Below are positions 16,013 to 25,300 of a stretch of DNA of 33,138 nt, piece after piece. Position numbers and translations under genes: made by a program. The stretch comes from Deltaproteobacteria bacterium. Lineage in GTDB: Bacteria; Desulfobacterota; Desulfarculia; Adiutricales; Adiutricaceae. The stretch is from positions 1 through 33,138 of the forward strand of contig JAITKA010000091.1 of assembly GCA_031278635.1 (NCBI GenBank), in the 5' to 3' direction. The notes below the pieces were generated by a model. The model had not been told where the DNA came from and did no database searches. It saw nothing but the letters and a program-made list of their open reading frames with translations. Within the stretch, counting starts at the first letter, position 1. Every line of letters starts with the position of its first letter.

Positions 16013-16435
16013 GGGGCGGCCTCCTGGAGCCAAGATATCGCCCGCGGGCCAGGCCCCCGAGGGGGGCGTGGGCGGGCCGGGTAGGGAAAGTCCATCGGCC
16101 AGGGCTAACCTATGCCAATAGCGCAATCTATAATTTAATCACCCAAACCTTGGTTTGTCAATACGTGATTTTGGAAAAATTTTTAATTTTGGGGCGTACA
16201 TGGTTTTATCGGCGGGCTGGGGGTTTCGGGGCGTCGCTTTGGGCATGGTTATTTGGCGGCCAAAATTTCATCGATTGCCGCTGTCATTATGATATAGTGA
16301 AACGTAACCAGCATGGACGCATACATTGCCCAATATTTTAATAACGTGGCTGCCGGCTGAGGCAAAAAAAGACGACCGGGCCAAAAGGCGCCCGGTCGCG
16401 GGGGGGGCGAAAGCCCAGGCGGGTAGGGGGGACCC
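16013..16435. other. Intergenic region between rpmE and fchA
   Basis: About 420 bp with no supported gene. It holds the fchA terminator near its right end and, in its AT-rich middle (16130-16340), presumably the rpmE promoter. A small inverted repeat (CAAACC and GGTTTG) lies near 16145. Confidence 0.45.
16364..16398 (-). terminator. Rho-independent terminator of fchA
   Basis: A perfect 9-bp GC-rich stem (16373-16381 with 16390-16398) with 8-nt loop is followed on the minus strand by GUC and seven U. It lies 37 nt after the fchA stop codon. Confidence 0.85.
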
Positions 16436-17071
16436 CTACCAGCGGGCCCTCATGTGGTAGAGGATATCGACCTTGAGCTCCTCGGCCTGGGTGAAGATCA
16501 GGGCCCGCTCGGCCTTGACGTCGCCGACGAACTTTTGGTCCTTGAGGCTGGGCAGGTTGATGTCCACGGAGAGCATGGCCGCCCTGATGGAGGCCTCGAG
16601 GATGATGGCCGCGACGCCGCAGTCGCTGATGGCGCCCTTGTTGCCGAAGGGGGCCAGCTTGTGGGCCTCCTTCATGAGCTCGAGGCACTTGCGGCAGACG
16701 TTAAGGGGGGCCAGGGTGGCCTTTTGGCCGGCGGCCTGGATGGCCTCGCCCCGGGCCTTTTTCTGCTCGTCGGTGTCTTTGGGCAGCTTGAAGGTGGCCA
16801 TGTACTCGTCGAAGGCCTGGATGTCGGCCAGGGTCATGGCCTTTAGGGCCTCGATGCCGTCCATGAAGGTCTTGAGGATGGCCTCGTTTTGTTCCTGGTA
16901 CTCCTCGTAGCCCTTCTTGCCTTTGGTCAGGCTGGCCACCATCGCCCCCATGGAGGCGCCTAGGGTGGCCACCACGGCCGAGACGTTGCCGCCGCCGGGC
17001 ACGTGGGCGTTGGAAGCGGCCACCGCGAGAAAATCGTTTATGCTCATGTCGTAGCTAATGTTGTGGGACAT
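16436..17071 (-). CDS. fchA: Cyclodeaminase/cyclohydrolase family protein (FchA-like)
   Basis: 211 residues, a single FTCD_C domain (formiminotransferase-cyclodeaminase family). The folate-binding loop PGGGNVSAVVATLGASMG is at 25-42, followed by MVASLTKGK and then the long helices with FDEYMATFKLPKDTDEQK and the C-terminal SDCGVAAIILEASIRAAML block. Members either release ammonia from 5-formimino-THF or hydrolyse methenyl-THF to 10-formyl-THF (FchA of clostridia and acetogens). The companion folD gene upstream on the same strand supplies methenyl-THF, so the cyclohydrolase reading is favoured; no histidine- or glycine-degradation genes are present to support the deaminase reading. GAGAGGA about 10-13 nt before the ATG is the likely ribosome site. 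The enzyme is cytoplasmic. Confidence 0.85.
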   Translation of the reverse strand: MSHNISYDMSINDFLAVAASNAHVPGGGNVSAVVATLGASMGAMVASLTKGKKGYEEYQEQNEAILKTFMDGIEALKAMTLADIQAFDEYMATFKLPKDTDEQKKARGEAIQAAGQKATLAPLNVCRKCLELMKEAHKLAPFGNKGAISDCGVAAIILEASIRAAMLSVDINLPSLKDQKFVGDVKAERALIFTQAEELKVDILYHMRARW

Positions 17072-17231
17072 AGTGTCTCTTTCCTCTCTCTTGTTGCCAA
17101 GGGGCGATCGTTTGCGCGCCCCGGCCTTGGGCGGCCGGGGCCAAGGGTAACCATTTAGGCTAACCGTTTGTGGTTATGGGGGATTTTAAGCCTAAGGGCG
17201 GGCCCTTGGGGCGAGCCCTTGGGGGCGGGGG

Positions 17232-18089
17232 CTAGGCGAGGCCCTGAAGCTGGATGGCCTTCAGAAGGTTGCTCATGATGATGCTGGTGGTCAGCGAGCC
17301 CACGCCGCCGGGAACCGGGGTCAGGAAGGCGACCACGTCGGCCGCGCCCGGCTCGACGTCGCCGATGATGGAGTTGTCGGGGAGTTGGTTGATGCCGGCG
17401 TCGATGACGATCTGGCCAGGCGACAGCATGCTGACCTTGACGAGGCCAGGGCTTCCGGCGGCGGCCACGACGATCTCGGCGGCCTTGCAGATCGCGCCCA
17501 TGTCCACGGTTTTGGTGTGGCAGACCGTGATGGTGGCGTCGCGCTTAATCAGGAGGCTGGCCAGGGGACGGCCGACGGTATCGCCCCTGCCGACCAGGGT
17601 CACCCTCTTGCCCTTGAGCTCGACCCCGCTGCGCTGGATCAGCTCGATGCAGGAAAGGGGCGTGGCCGGGACCAGGGCCAGGTGCTCCTGGCCGCCCAAA
17701 AGGTAGCCGCGGTTGACCGGGTGGACGCCGTCCACGTCCTTCTTGGGGTCGAGGCGGTTCATGACGTTTTCTTTTTGGATGTGCTTGGGCAGGGGGAGCT
17801 CGACCAGGATGCCGTGCACCTTGGGATCGGCGTTCAGCTCGTCGATCAATTTCACTATTTCCCCTTCCGTGACCTCGTCGGGGCGGACGTGGATCTCGAC
17901 CTGGATGCCGAGCTTGTCCCCGATTTTTTGTTTCGACTGGGCGTAGACCCTGGAGGCGTCATCACCGCCGGCCAGAACGACCGCCAGTTTTGGCTGTATC
18001 CCTTTGGCCACCAAATCTTTGACTTTGGGGATGAGTTCTTCGCGAATGGCGTTGGCCACCGGTAGGCCTTTGATGATTTGTGCCGTCAT
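17232..18089 (-). CDS. folD: Methylene-THF dehydrogenase/methenyl-THF cyclohydrolase FolD
   Basis: 285 residues, normal length. The catalytic pair is Y49 and K53 in SRVYAQSKQKIG. The substrate loop is VELPLPKHI, with Glu where Gln is more usual. The dinucleotide-binding region is VGRGDTVGRPLASLL, with Asp where many FolD proteins have Ser, and the end signature is TPVPGGVGSLT. It oxidises 5,10-methylene-THF to methenyl-THF and hydrolyses this to 10-formyl-THF. AAGGAG stands about 6 nt before the ATG, and a promoter with a 17-nt spacer lies 115-145 nt upstream. The fchA gene follows after 160 nt; the gap contains a 9-bp GC hairpin (17118-17141) without a U-run, so read-through into fchA is likely. 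Confidence 0.96.
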   Translation of the reverse strand: MTAQIIKGLPVANAIREELIPKVKDLVAKGIQPKLAVVLAGGDDASRVYAQSKQKIGDKLGIQVEIHVRPDEVTEGEIVKLIDELNADPKVHGILVELPLPKHIQKENVMNRLDPKKDVDGVHPVNRGYLLGGQEHLALVPATPLSCIELIQRSGVELKGKRVTLVGRGDTVGRPLASLLIKRDATITVCHTKTVDMGAICKAAEIVVAAAGSPGLVKVSMLSPGQIVIDAGINQLPDNSIIGDVEPGAADVVAFLTPVPGGVGSLTTSIIMSNLLKAIQLQGLA

Positions 18090-18419
18090 TTTAGCTCCTT
18101 ATAATAGGGTTGATATGCCTAGCCCTCTTCAGGCAGGCCAGGGAATTTTTAGGGGGTTTTGTTTTGCTGAGATAGCGAAGGGGGTCAATTTGTTTCGAGA
18201 TAGCAGTTTACTAGAGAAAGGCATTTTTGTCAAAATTAGCTGACAAGATATGCCTTGTGGTAGAATGATATCGGCTTGGGACGGGGGGCGCCCCCCGGGG
18301 CCTGGGTGGCTCCGATCAATGCGCCCCGCGGGTAATCCGCGTCAGGCCGCGTCCATGGGTTTTCCTTGGCCGGGTAGCCTTTGGCCGTCGGCATTATTTA
18401 TCATTTTTGGCACTTTACC
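18090..18419. other. Divergent intergenic region between folD and the glycosidase gene
   Basis: 330 bp without a gene. The left half is AT-rich and holds the folD promoter. The right half is GC-rich with a perfect 16-nt palindrome (18282-18297) and a small hairpin CGCGG/CCGCG near 18325. No clear plus-strand promoter for the glycosidase gene was seen. Confidence 0.5.
18205..18233 (-). promoter_or_regulatory. Sigma-70 promoter of folD
   Basis: On the minus strand a perfect TTGACA (18228-18233) is followed after 17 nt by TAAACT (18205-18210). It points at folD, with about 110 nt of leader. Confidence 0.65.
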
Positions 18420-19724
18420 ATGATCCGCTACTTTTGCCAAACATTATATTTAGCCGTTTTGTGCGCGACCCTTTCGGCCGGCTGCGTGGCCCTGGCCTCC
18501 GGGCCCGATCCGGGCGTTTCGGACTTTCCCGGGGACGGCGCCCTGCGGGCCGAGGTCTGGGGCCTGGCCGGCTGGCTGGGCCCGGCCCAGGCCCGTTCCG
18601 CCGGGGACCAGCCCTCGGGGGATCTCTATTGGCGGGAGGCCTTCGTGCCGGCCGGGGAGGGCGCGCCCCCCTTGCGGGTGGCCATGGGCTTTTCCGACGG
18701 CCTCTCGGCCTGGCCCATGGCCCTGGAGGTCGAGTGCCAGGGCGAGGGGCCGGACGGCGCCCCGGCCGTTTTCACCGTCCGGGACGCGAGGCCCTTCGGC
18801 CGGGACAACCAAACCCTGAAAAACCCGGTAGGCGGGCCTGGGGATCCCGGGGAGGGCCAAAGGGTCCTGGAAAACTGCCTGGCCCAGGCCAGGGCGGGCC
18901 TGTCCGCGGGCCCCTATTTCGAGCCATTCGAATGGGAGGAGCTCGAGCCCGGCCTGTGGCGGGCCAGGACGGCGGCCAGGTACGGGCCCAGGCTGGGTCC
19001 CAAGGAAATCATGCTGGTCAGGGCCTCGCCGGACCGTTTCAGGCTGGCCCCCTACCATGAGTCAGAGCGGGACGACTGGAAGGACGCCCCGGGCACCATC
19101 CGGGCCTGGGCCAAAAGGCTCCCGGACTCGCCGTTTTTGATAAACGGCGGGCAGTATTACCCCAACAGGGGCTACATGGGCACCCTGAGGCGCCAGGGCA
19201 AGGACATCGGCGGCCCGGCCCACAAGACCTTCAAGGGCTTTTGGGTCCAGGACCCCCTGCCAGGGGGCCCGGGCCTGCCGCCCGCGACCCTGGTCGACAG
19301 GGAGCTCGAGGGCGGGGGGGACCTGGGGCCGGACGGTTACGGGACGGTCATCCAGAGCTACATGGTCCTTGACGGCCTGGGCCGGGTCAGGGTCAAGACA
19401 TCCGAGCGCCTGGCCAGCCGGGCCGTCCTGGGCTTTGACCGCGAGGGCCGGGTCGTTTGCGTCGCCGCCCTTGGGGCCATCACCATGTCGGATCTGGCCC
19501 TCCTGACCTCGAAGCTCGGCCTCGTCTCGGCCCTGGGCTTGGACGGGGGCCTCGAGACCCAGCTGGCCTTCAACGGCAAAAACGGCATCGAGGTCCGGCT
19601 GGGCAAGTACGCCAACAATTTCCTGGGCAATTTCCTGGTCGATGACCTAAACCCCTCCCTCCCGTCGGTCATAGCCTTCGAGCGGCTCCCGGGGCCCGCG
19701 GGGGCGCCGGTCGCCGGGCCGTAG
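18420..19724 (+). CDS. Exported phosphodiester glycosidase (NAGPA) family protein
   Basis: 434 residues from the ATG at 18420, chosen because it places a signal peptide (CQTLYLAVLCATLSAG) directly at the N-terminus; a TTG at 18381 is also open. The lipobox-like LSAGC has Leu one position too far, so cleavage after VALA is at least as likely. Residues about 210-425 form the NAGPA/DUF2233 domain, with FLINGGQYYPNRGYMGTL (N242), IQSYMVLDG, SRAVLGFDREGRVV and LGLDGGLETQL (D375-G377). Family members cleave phosphodiester bonds to sugars, for example in wall or exopolysaccharide metabolism; the substrate here is unknown. Residues 30-200 are a Gly/Pro/Ala-rich region without recognised homology. The gene is the first of a plus-strand block, and a GC palindrome (19753-19772) follows it. 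Confidence 0.8.
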   Translation: MIRYFCQTLYLAVLCATLSAGCVALASGPDPGVSDFPGDGALRAEVWGLAGWLGPAQARSAGDQPSGDLYWREAFVPAGEGAPPLRVAMGFSDGLSAWPMALEVECQGEGPDGAPAVFTVRDARPFGRDNQTLKNPVGGPGDPGEGQRVLENCLAQARAGLSAGPYFEPFEWEELEPGLWRARTAARYGPRLGPKEIMLVRASPDRFRLAPYHESERDDWKDAPGTIRAWAKRLPDSPFLINGGQYYPNRGYMGTLRRQGKDIGGPAHKTFKGFWVQDPLPGGPGLPPATLVDRELEGGGDLGPDGYGTVIQSYMVLDGLGRVRVKTSERLASRAVLGFDREGRVVCVAALGAITMSDLALLTSKLGLVSALGLDGGLETQLAFNGKNGIEVRLGKYANNFLGNFLVDDLNPSLPSVIAFERLPGPAGAPVAGP

Positions 19725-19815
19725 AAGTCCGGTCCGTGGCCTTGCCGCGGGGCCCCGGCCGATCGGCCGGGGGCCGGGGGCGGAAGAATTACAGCAAAAA
19801 TATCTAAAGATCTTG

Positions 19816-19925
19816 TATAATAACCATTAACGAAGCAAGTCGATTTTGGGCAAGCGCTATCGTGCCCAGAATCATGCGCTTTTCTCTATAGGGAAGGCTC
19901 TGAGCATAAGGGATGGGCCTTTTTT
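19816..19925 (+). promoter_or_regulatory. Leader region with promoter-like box and terminator-like hairpin before nucleosidase gene
   Basis: A TATAAT lies at 19816-19821 with no good -35 box. It is followed by a bipartite hairpin: GCCCA (19864-19868) pairs with TGGGC (19914-19918) and ATGC (19874-19877) with GCAT (19904-19907). Six T follow at 19920-19925, 49 nt before the start codon. It could terminate the preceding gene or attenuate the next one. Confidence 0.35.
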
Positions 19926-19973
19926 CATGCAAGGGTTTCCGCCCACCGTTTAACCAAAGCCAAGGAGACGCAG

Positions 19974-20705
19974 TTGTCAGCCGCAAGCGCCAGGGAGGTA
20001 TTGATCTTCACCTCCACCCCCAACGAGTTTCGCTCCGTGAGGGAGCGCGTGGGGCGGGAAGCCTTCGATAGGATTTCCTGCTCGGTCATCGATTGCGGCC
20101 CCGGGAGGATCCACGCCTCCTTTTCGGCGGCCAGGGAACTGGTCCCCAGGCTGGCGGAGGATAGGCGGCCGGTCGCCGTGGTCGGCACCGGGACCGCGGG
20201 CTCGCTCTCCATGGCCCTCAAGCAGGGCGACGTCATAGCCTCGAACGCGGCGGTCATATCGGACTGGCGCATGGAAAACGGCGACGAGGTGACCGTGGGC
20301 CCATACGGCTGGTTCGATTACCGGGCGCCGGGGCCGGAGCAGGTCAGGAAAATGACCATCGAGTGCCAGGACGATCTCGTGACCGGCTTCATGGGGAAGC
20401 TGCCCGGGGGGGAGGGGGGCTTTTTGCGGGGCAACCTCCTGACCTCGGAGGCCTTCGTCAGCGGCAAGGACCATAAGCTGAGGCTCGGCTCGCTTTTCGG
20501 CTGCCTCGCCTGCGACATGGAGAGCGGCGTCTATGGTTACGTGGGTAACCGTTTGGCCAACGTGCCCTGGTTTAACCTGCGGGTCGTGGCCGACACGCTC
20601 GACGATACGCTGAGCGATTATTTCGTCAAGGAGCGGGACATGACCGAGATCCTGGGCCGCAAGGTGGTTGAGGCGCTTAAGGTGTTCGATTCGTCGTTGG
20701 CTTAG
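19974..20705 (+). CDS. Nucleosidase/nucleoside phosphorylase superfamily protein (MTA/SAH nucleosidase-like)
   Basis: 243 residues. It starts at a TTG at 19974, supported by AAGGAG six bases before it. The fold of the PNP_UDP_1 superfamily is evident: VVGTGTAGSL near 69-78, GDVIASNAAVISD, FLRGNLLTSEAFVS, then ACDMESGVYGYVG with the ribose-binding M182-E183, and FNLRVVADTLDD with D207 in the place of the catalytic acid. This resembles methylthioadenosine/S-adenosylhomocysteine nucleosidase, but HpnG-like phosphorylases and other purine nucleoside enzymes share the pattern. There is no signal peptide, so it is cytoplasmic. No methionine-salvage gene is nearby. The next gene in the same direction, after 574 nt, encodes an ADP-ribose-type macro domain, so both act on nucleotide-derived compounds. 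Confidence 0.8.
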   Translation: MSAASAREVLIFTSTPNEFRSVRERVGREAFDRISCSVIDCGPGRIHASFSAARELVPRLAEDRRPVAVVGTGTAGSLSMALKQGDVIASNAAVISDWRMENGDEVTVGPYGWFDYRAPGPEQVRKMTIECQDDLVTGFMGKLPGGEGGFLRGNLLTSEAFVSGKDHKLRLGSLFGCLACDMESGVYGYVGNRLANVPWFNLRVVADTLDDTLSDYFVKERDMTEILGRKVVEALKVFDSSLA

Positions 20706-21279
20706 CCGCGACGATGGTGGTTGGATTGTGGTTGGATTGTGGTTTCCTTTGACCGGGGCGGTTTGGCGCCGCGGGGATTGTCGTCCTAGCAAGGCTTTAC
20801 GTTGGTAACCTTAACCTCGGCGATTATTTATAGAGTAGTCGCTTAATTGTTTGCGATTATCAATAAAGTAGTCGCTTAATTGTTTGCGATTATTAATGGA
20901 GTAGTAATGGAAGTCAAAATGATTATTGTTTGATTGATTGCCTATACCATATTGTTTATGTTGATTATTTTGGAAAAAGGTTGGTATTTGTTTGGGAAAT
21001 AAATTGTCTATTGGTGAAAAAAGATAAAAGGGTGTAAGGGAAGTGTTAAAAAATTATAAATATTTTGTGTTTTAATTTAAGGGATTGGCTTGCGTAACTT
21101 TATACTTTGCTGAATATATCCGTATTAAGGTTCAATTAAGGTTCAATCTTGGCTGGATGTATTTGACTTACAATATGGTATTTGACGCAATTCAATGACT
21201 AGATTTTTTGCTATATTTATGTTATAGAAGAATATAGTAAAATTTATTTTGAGGTTTAATCGCATCAAAGGAGGATGAG
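20706..21279. other. AT-rich intergenic region upstream of the macro-domain gene
   Basis: 574 bp with no gene. It begins with a short 11-nt tandem repeat (GTGGTTGGATT, from about 20717), then the 33-bp repeats at 20820-20906. About 350 bp of strongly AT-rich sequence follows, unlike the rest of the window. TTGACT and TTGACG hexamers occur at about 21165 and 21182, and TATATT at about 21212, but none combine with good spacing. The shape suggests acquired DNA or a heavily regulated promoter. Confidence 0.5.
20820..20906. repeat. 33-bp direct repeats, about 2.6 copies
   Basis: GCGATTAT begins at 20820, 20853 and 20886, an exact 33-nt period. The second unit is GCGATTAT, CAATAA, AGTAGTCGC, TTAATTGTTT. 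The third copy diverges after AGTAGT near 20906. Across each junction TCGC and GCGA form a small inverted repeat. The spacing and number suggest protein-binding iterons and not a CRISPR array, as there are no unique spacers. Confidence 0.85.
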
Positions 21280-22155
21280 GTGCCTTTACGACTGGTCAGT
21301 CAGGACATAGTGACCATGGACGTTGGTGCCGTGGTTAACGCGGCCAACACGCAGTTGGCCATGGGCGGCGGGGTTTGCGGCGCCATTTTCAGGGCGGCGG
21401 GGGCCAGCGAGTTGTCCCAGGAATGCCAGGCCATAGGTGTCTGCAAGACGGGGGAGGCGGTCATCACGGGGGCCTACAAGCTCCCGGCGAAAAAAATCAT
21501 CCACACCGTGGGACCCGTTTGGTACGGGGGAAAGTCCCGTGAGCCGGAGCAGTTGGCCTCAAGCTACCGGAGCAGCCTTAGGCTGGCGAGGCAAAACGAC
21601 CTCGACTCGGTGGCCTTTCCCCTCCTCTCGGCCGGGATTTTCGGCTACCCCAGGAACCTGGCCGCCGAGGTGGCCGTCGAGGCCATAGGGAACTACCTGA
21701 CCGAGGACCCGGACATGCTGGCCTATTTGATCATCCTGGGCCCGAAGGGCGAGTTCGTGGACAACGACTTGCTCGCCAACATCTATAAAATCGATGCCCT
21801 GGATCACGGCCCGGACGAAAAGCCTTTCGACGAGCAACTGGGCACCCAGATAGCCAACATGATGACGGCCAAGGGCGTAAAGCAAAGCGAATTGGCCGCG
21901 AGGTCCAACCTTAGGAACGTGGAGCTTAGGAATATCCTCTACGGGGCCGAGGCCGACCAGCCGACCCTGCTTTCCATCGCCATAGGGCTTGAGCTCGGCA
22001 AGGACGACATGGCCTCCCTTCTGGCCTACAAGGGCCAGTGGCCGGCCGGCGACAAGCGCCTCCAGCTGGCCACGTTCTTCATGGAGAACGGCAAGGGTGA
22101 CATCCACAAAATCAACCTGAACAATTTCGCCCTGGATTTCGAGTCCCTGCCCTAG
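21280..22155 (+). CDS. Macro domain protein with C-terminal helix-turn-helix-like domain
   Basis: 291 residues. It starts at a GTG at 21280 with AGGAGG five bases before it. Residues 1-165 are a macro domain: DIVTMDVGAVVNAANTQL, GGGVCGAIFRAAG (29-41), HTVGPVWYGG and the phosphate-binding loop SAGIFGYP (117-124). Such domains bind ADP-ribose and often remove it from proteins, nucleic acids or O-acetyl-ADP-ribose. Residues 185-291 resemble the tail found in a group of Firmicutes macro proteins: an XRE-like region (GVKQSELAARSNLRN) and the ending TFFMENGKGDIHKINL. No DarT or other ADP-ribosyltransferase gene is adjacent, so it is not an obvious DarTG antitoxin. The tail suggests DNA or partner binding and perhaps autoregulation through the upstream 33-bp repeats. 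An intrinsic terminator follows. Confidence 0.88.
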   Translation: MPLRLVSQDIVTMDVGAVVNAANTQLAMGGGVCGAIFRAAGASELSQECQAIGVCKTGEAVITGAYKLPAKKIIHTVGPVWYGGKSREPEQLASSYRSSLRLARQNDLDSVAFPLLSAGIFGYPRNLAAEVAVEAIGNYLTEDPDMLAYLIILGPKGEFVDNDLLANIYKIDALDHGPDEKPFDEQLGTQIANMMTAKGVKQSELAARSNLRNVELRNILYGAEADQPTLLSIAIGLELGKDDMASLLAYKGQWPAGDKRLQLATFFMENGKGDIHKINLNNFALDFESLP

Positions 22156-22197
22156 CCGCCCCCAGAGGCGAGGCCGGCCTGGATGCCAGCCAAAACG

Positions 22198-22227
22198 ACC
22201 CCGGACCCTGCGTCCGGGGTTTTTTTT
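22198..22227 (+). terminator. Rho-independent terminator after the macro-domain gene
   Basis: A perfect 9-bp stem (22198-22206 with 22212-22220) and 5-nt loop are followed by eight T (22220-22227). It lies 43 nt after the stop codon and separates this gene from the sensor kinase. Confidence 0.9.
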
Positions 22228-22398
22228 GGGCCCGCGGATGGGGGAAGTTTTAGGTTAATGGCTGATATCGTTAAACAAAGTTGGTATCATTAGGCTAGAA
22301 ATAAAGTTTTGCAATGCATAAATAGACAAGATAAAATAATAGCGGGGGTTTTAGGGGAAGGAAGAAAGGCTGGTCTGACGTTGGGCAAGGGCCGTTTG

Positions 22399-25300
22399 AT
22401 GTGGAGGCGCGAGAAATCCATGAACGTGAAAGAAATGCGGCGGTACGGGAACTATTTGATGGCGAGCTTGGCCTGCGCCTCCCTCCTCGGGGTGGTTTGG
22501 GCGATCTACGTTTTGATCCCGAAGGTTGAGCCGAGTCCCAAGGACCTGGAGCCCGAGGTGATGGAATACCTGGCCGACTTTCGGGCCATCCCGGGGGTCA
22601 CGGCCGGGGAAGTCAGGGACATCGAGGGCCTGAGGGGCAGGAGGCTGGTATTCGGGACGCTCAGGAGCGGCAAGGCCTTCGAGGGGGCCGAGGGCAAGGC
22701 CGGGGGATTTTTGATCCAGCTGATCGAGGCCTTGTCGGGCACGTTCGGGCTTGAGATAGGGCACGTTTTCATGGGCCCGGACGATCTGGAGCGGGGGCTT
22801 AGGGACGGGACGGTGGATCTGGCCTGCGAACTGGAGGGCAGAAGGGGATGGGGCCTCATCAAGACCAAGAGCCCGATATTCAAGAGGCAGGTGACGGTCT
22901 TCAGGAAAAACCTGGCCGGGCAGGGCGAGGGGGCCTTGGCCCTGGGCAACGGCGAGGGCCAGGGGGAGGATGGGGAGCCCGTCCGCTACGGGTTTTTGGA
23001 AAACTCGACCGTGATGGGCATGGTCCTGGGGACGGACTCCCAGGAAGTCCTTCCCGTGTACTACAAGGACTTTGAGTCGGCGGCCGAGGGCCTTTTGGCG
23101 GGCGAGGTGGAGGCCTTTTACGATGAGCCCAACGCCTTCGTGTTTTTTGGCAGGCTAAGGGAGATAGAGGGGAAATATTTCTTCCCCCAAGTCGATAGTT
23201 ATAATTACCTGATGACCGGCGACAAGTCACTGGCCTCCATCATAAGCGTCGCGCAGAAATTCCTGGACGCCGGCGGGAGCGAGTATCTATTTAACCTCCA
23301 CGATTTTAGCCTCGAGGAGTACCGGAAGATATATTTCGAGAAGGATTTGTCCCCGGGCCAGATGGCTTACCTGAAAAGCCTACGGGCCATGGGTAAACCC
23401 ATCAGGGTGGGCATGGACCCCGATAACTACCCGGTCAGTTTTTACAACGCGAGGAGCGACCGGTACGAGGGCCTGGCCCCGGACGCCCTGGAAATGCTGG
23501 AGTCGTTCACGGGCCTGAGATTCGAGATGGTCAACCCCGGCGGGGACGACGACGAGGGGGTCGATACCCTCCTGGGAAGCGGCGAGGCCGACATGGCCAC
23601 GAGCGTCCACTACCACCCGCGCGACTCGGTCGATTTCATCACCGGCAAGGTGCCCCTGAGCGTCGATCGCTACGCCCTGATCGGGAAAGGCCAAACGCCG
23701 GAGCTGTTTATCAGCCAGGTGCCTTACGTCCGGGTGGGTTTGGTCGACGTCCACAATTATTCCAGGGTCTACAGGGCCAGGTTCTCGGACCCCCATAACG
23801 TGACCGAGTTCGCGACCATGGACGAGGCCAAGAAGGCCCTGGACAAGGGCGAGGTCGATTACATAATGGCCTCGATAAATTTCCTGCGCAAGCTGACCAA
23901 CTTCAACGAGGAGCCTAACTATAAGCTGGCCTTGGTTTTTTACGACGAGCAGCTGTCGTATTTTCATTTCGCGGCCAGCAAGCCGGAGCTTCGGGACCTG
24001 ATGGACGAGGCCATGGGCTTCGCCGACATGGGGAGGCTCAGGACCCAGTGGGGCAACAAGACTTTTAACTACAGGCAAATGTTTTTAAAGGACGTTATGC
24101 CCCTTTGCGTCATATTCGTCGCCCTCCTACTGGGTTGGTTAGTGGCCCTGATCCGCATGAACCTAAGAAACCGCAGGCTAAACGAAAACCTGGGGTTATT
24201 GGTGGCGGTCAGGACCGGGGAGCTGGTCAAGGCCAAAAACGAGCTGGATTACGAAAAGGGCCTCCTGAGCAAGATCCTGGACTCGTGCCCGGTCAGCCTG
24301 ATAATCGCCAAGGACGACGACATAGTTTTCATAAACCCCTTCGCCATGGACTTTTTCGGGAAAAAGGTCGGCGACCGCTGGTCGGACTCGTTTTTGGACG
24401 AGGGGATGGCCAAGGAATACCTGGACATCCTGGCCTGCGGGGGCTCCTGCAACTGGAAGCCGATCAGCCTCAAAAAAGCCGACGGCGATATCTGCGACGC
24501 CCTCCTGAACTGCTTTTCCTGCGACTTCAAGGGCCAGCTCTCTTACGTGTACTGGCTGACCGACGTGACCGAGCTCAGGAAAAAGGCCATCGAGCTGGCC
24601 GAGGCGAGGGAAATAGCCGAGAATAGCTCAAAGTCCAAGAGCGAGCTCCTGGCCAACATGAGCCACGAGATCAGGACGCCCATGAACGCCATCCTGGGGC
24701 TCTCCCAGCTGACCCTGGACACCAAGCTGGACGAGGTCCAGAGGGATTATTTGGAGAAAATAGTCGGGGCCACGGCCTCGCTTTTGGGCATAATTAACGA
24801 CATACTGGATTTCTCGAAGATCGAGGCCGGCAAGATCTCCATGGAAATCATCCCCTTCAGCCTCGAGGAAACCCTGGAGAAGACCGTGGACCTGTTCGTT
24901 TTCAGGGCCAGGGAGAAGAAACTCGAGCTCATCCTGTCCGTCGACCCCGAAACCCCGACGAGGCTCATCGGCGACCCCCTGAGGCTGGGGCAGGTGATCA
25001 ACAACCTGATGGGTAACGCCATAAAATTCACGGCCAAGGGCAGCGTCGAGCTCGCCGTCCGGCCGGTCCCCGGGGACGGGGACCCCACGAGGGTCGGCCT
25101 CGAGTTCTCCGTGATCGACACGGGCATCGGCATAGAGGAGGAGCAGCGGGGCAAGCTGTTTCAGGCCTTCACCCAGGCCGACTCGTCCTTCACCAGGCGC
25201 TACGGGGGGACGGGCCTGGGGCTCAGCATAAGCCGCGGCCTGGTCGAGCAGATGGGCGGGAGGATCTGGGCCGAGGGCGAGCATGGAAAGGGCAGCCGGT

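Noticed and set aside
20820-20906. Repeats considered as a CRISPR array
   Set aside because: The repeats are contiguous with a 33-nt period and have no unique spacers; no cas genes are present.
21280-22155. DarG antitoxin of a DarTG system
   Set aside because: No DarT-like gene is adjacent and the C-terminal domain resembles the HTH-type tail of other macro proteins.
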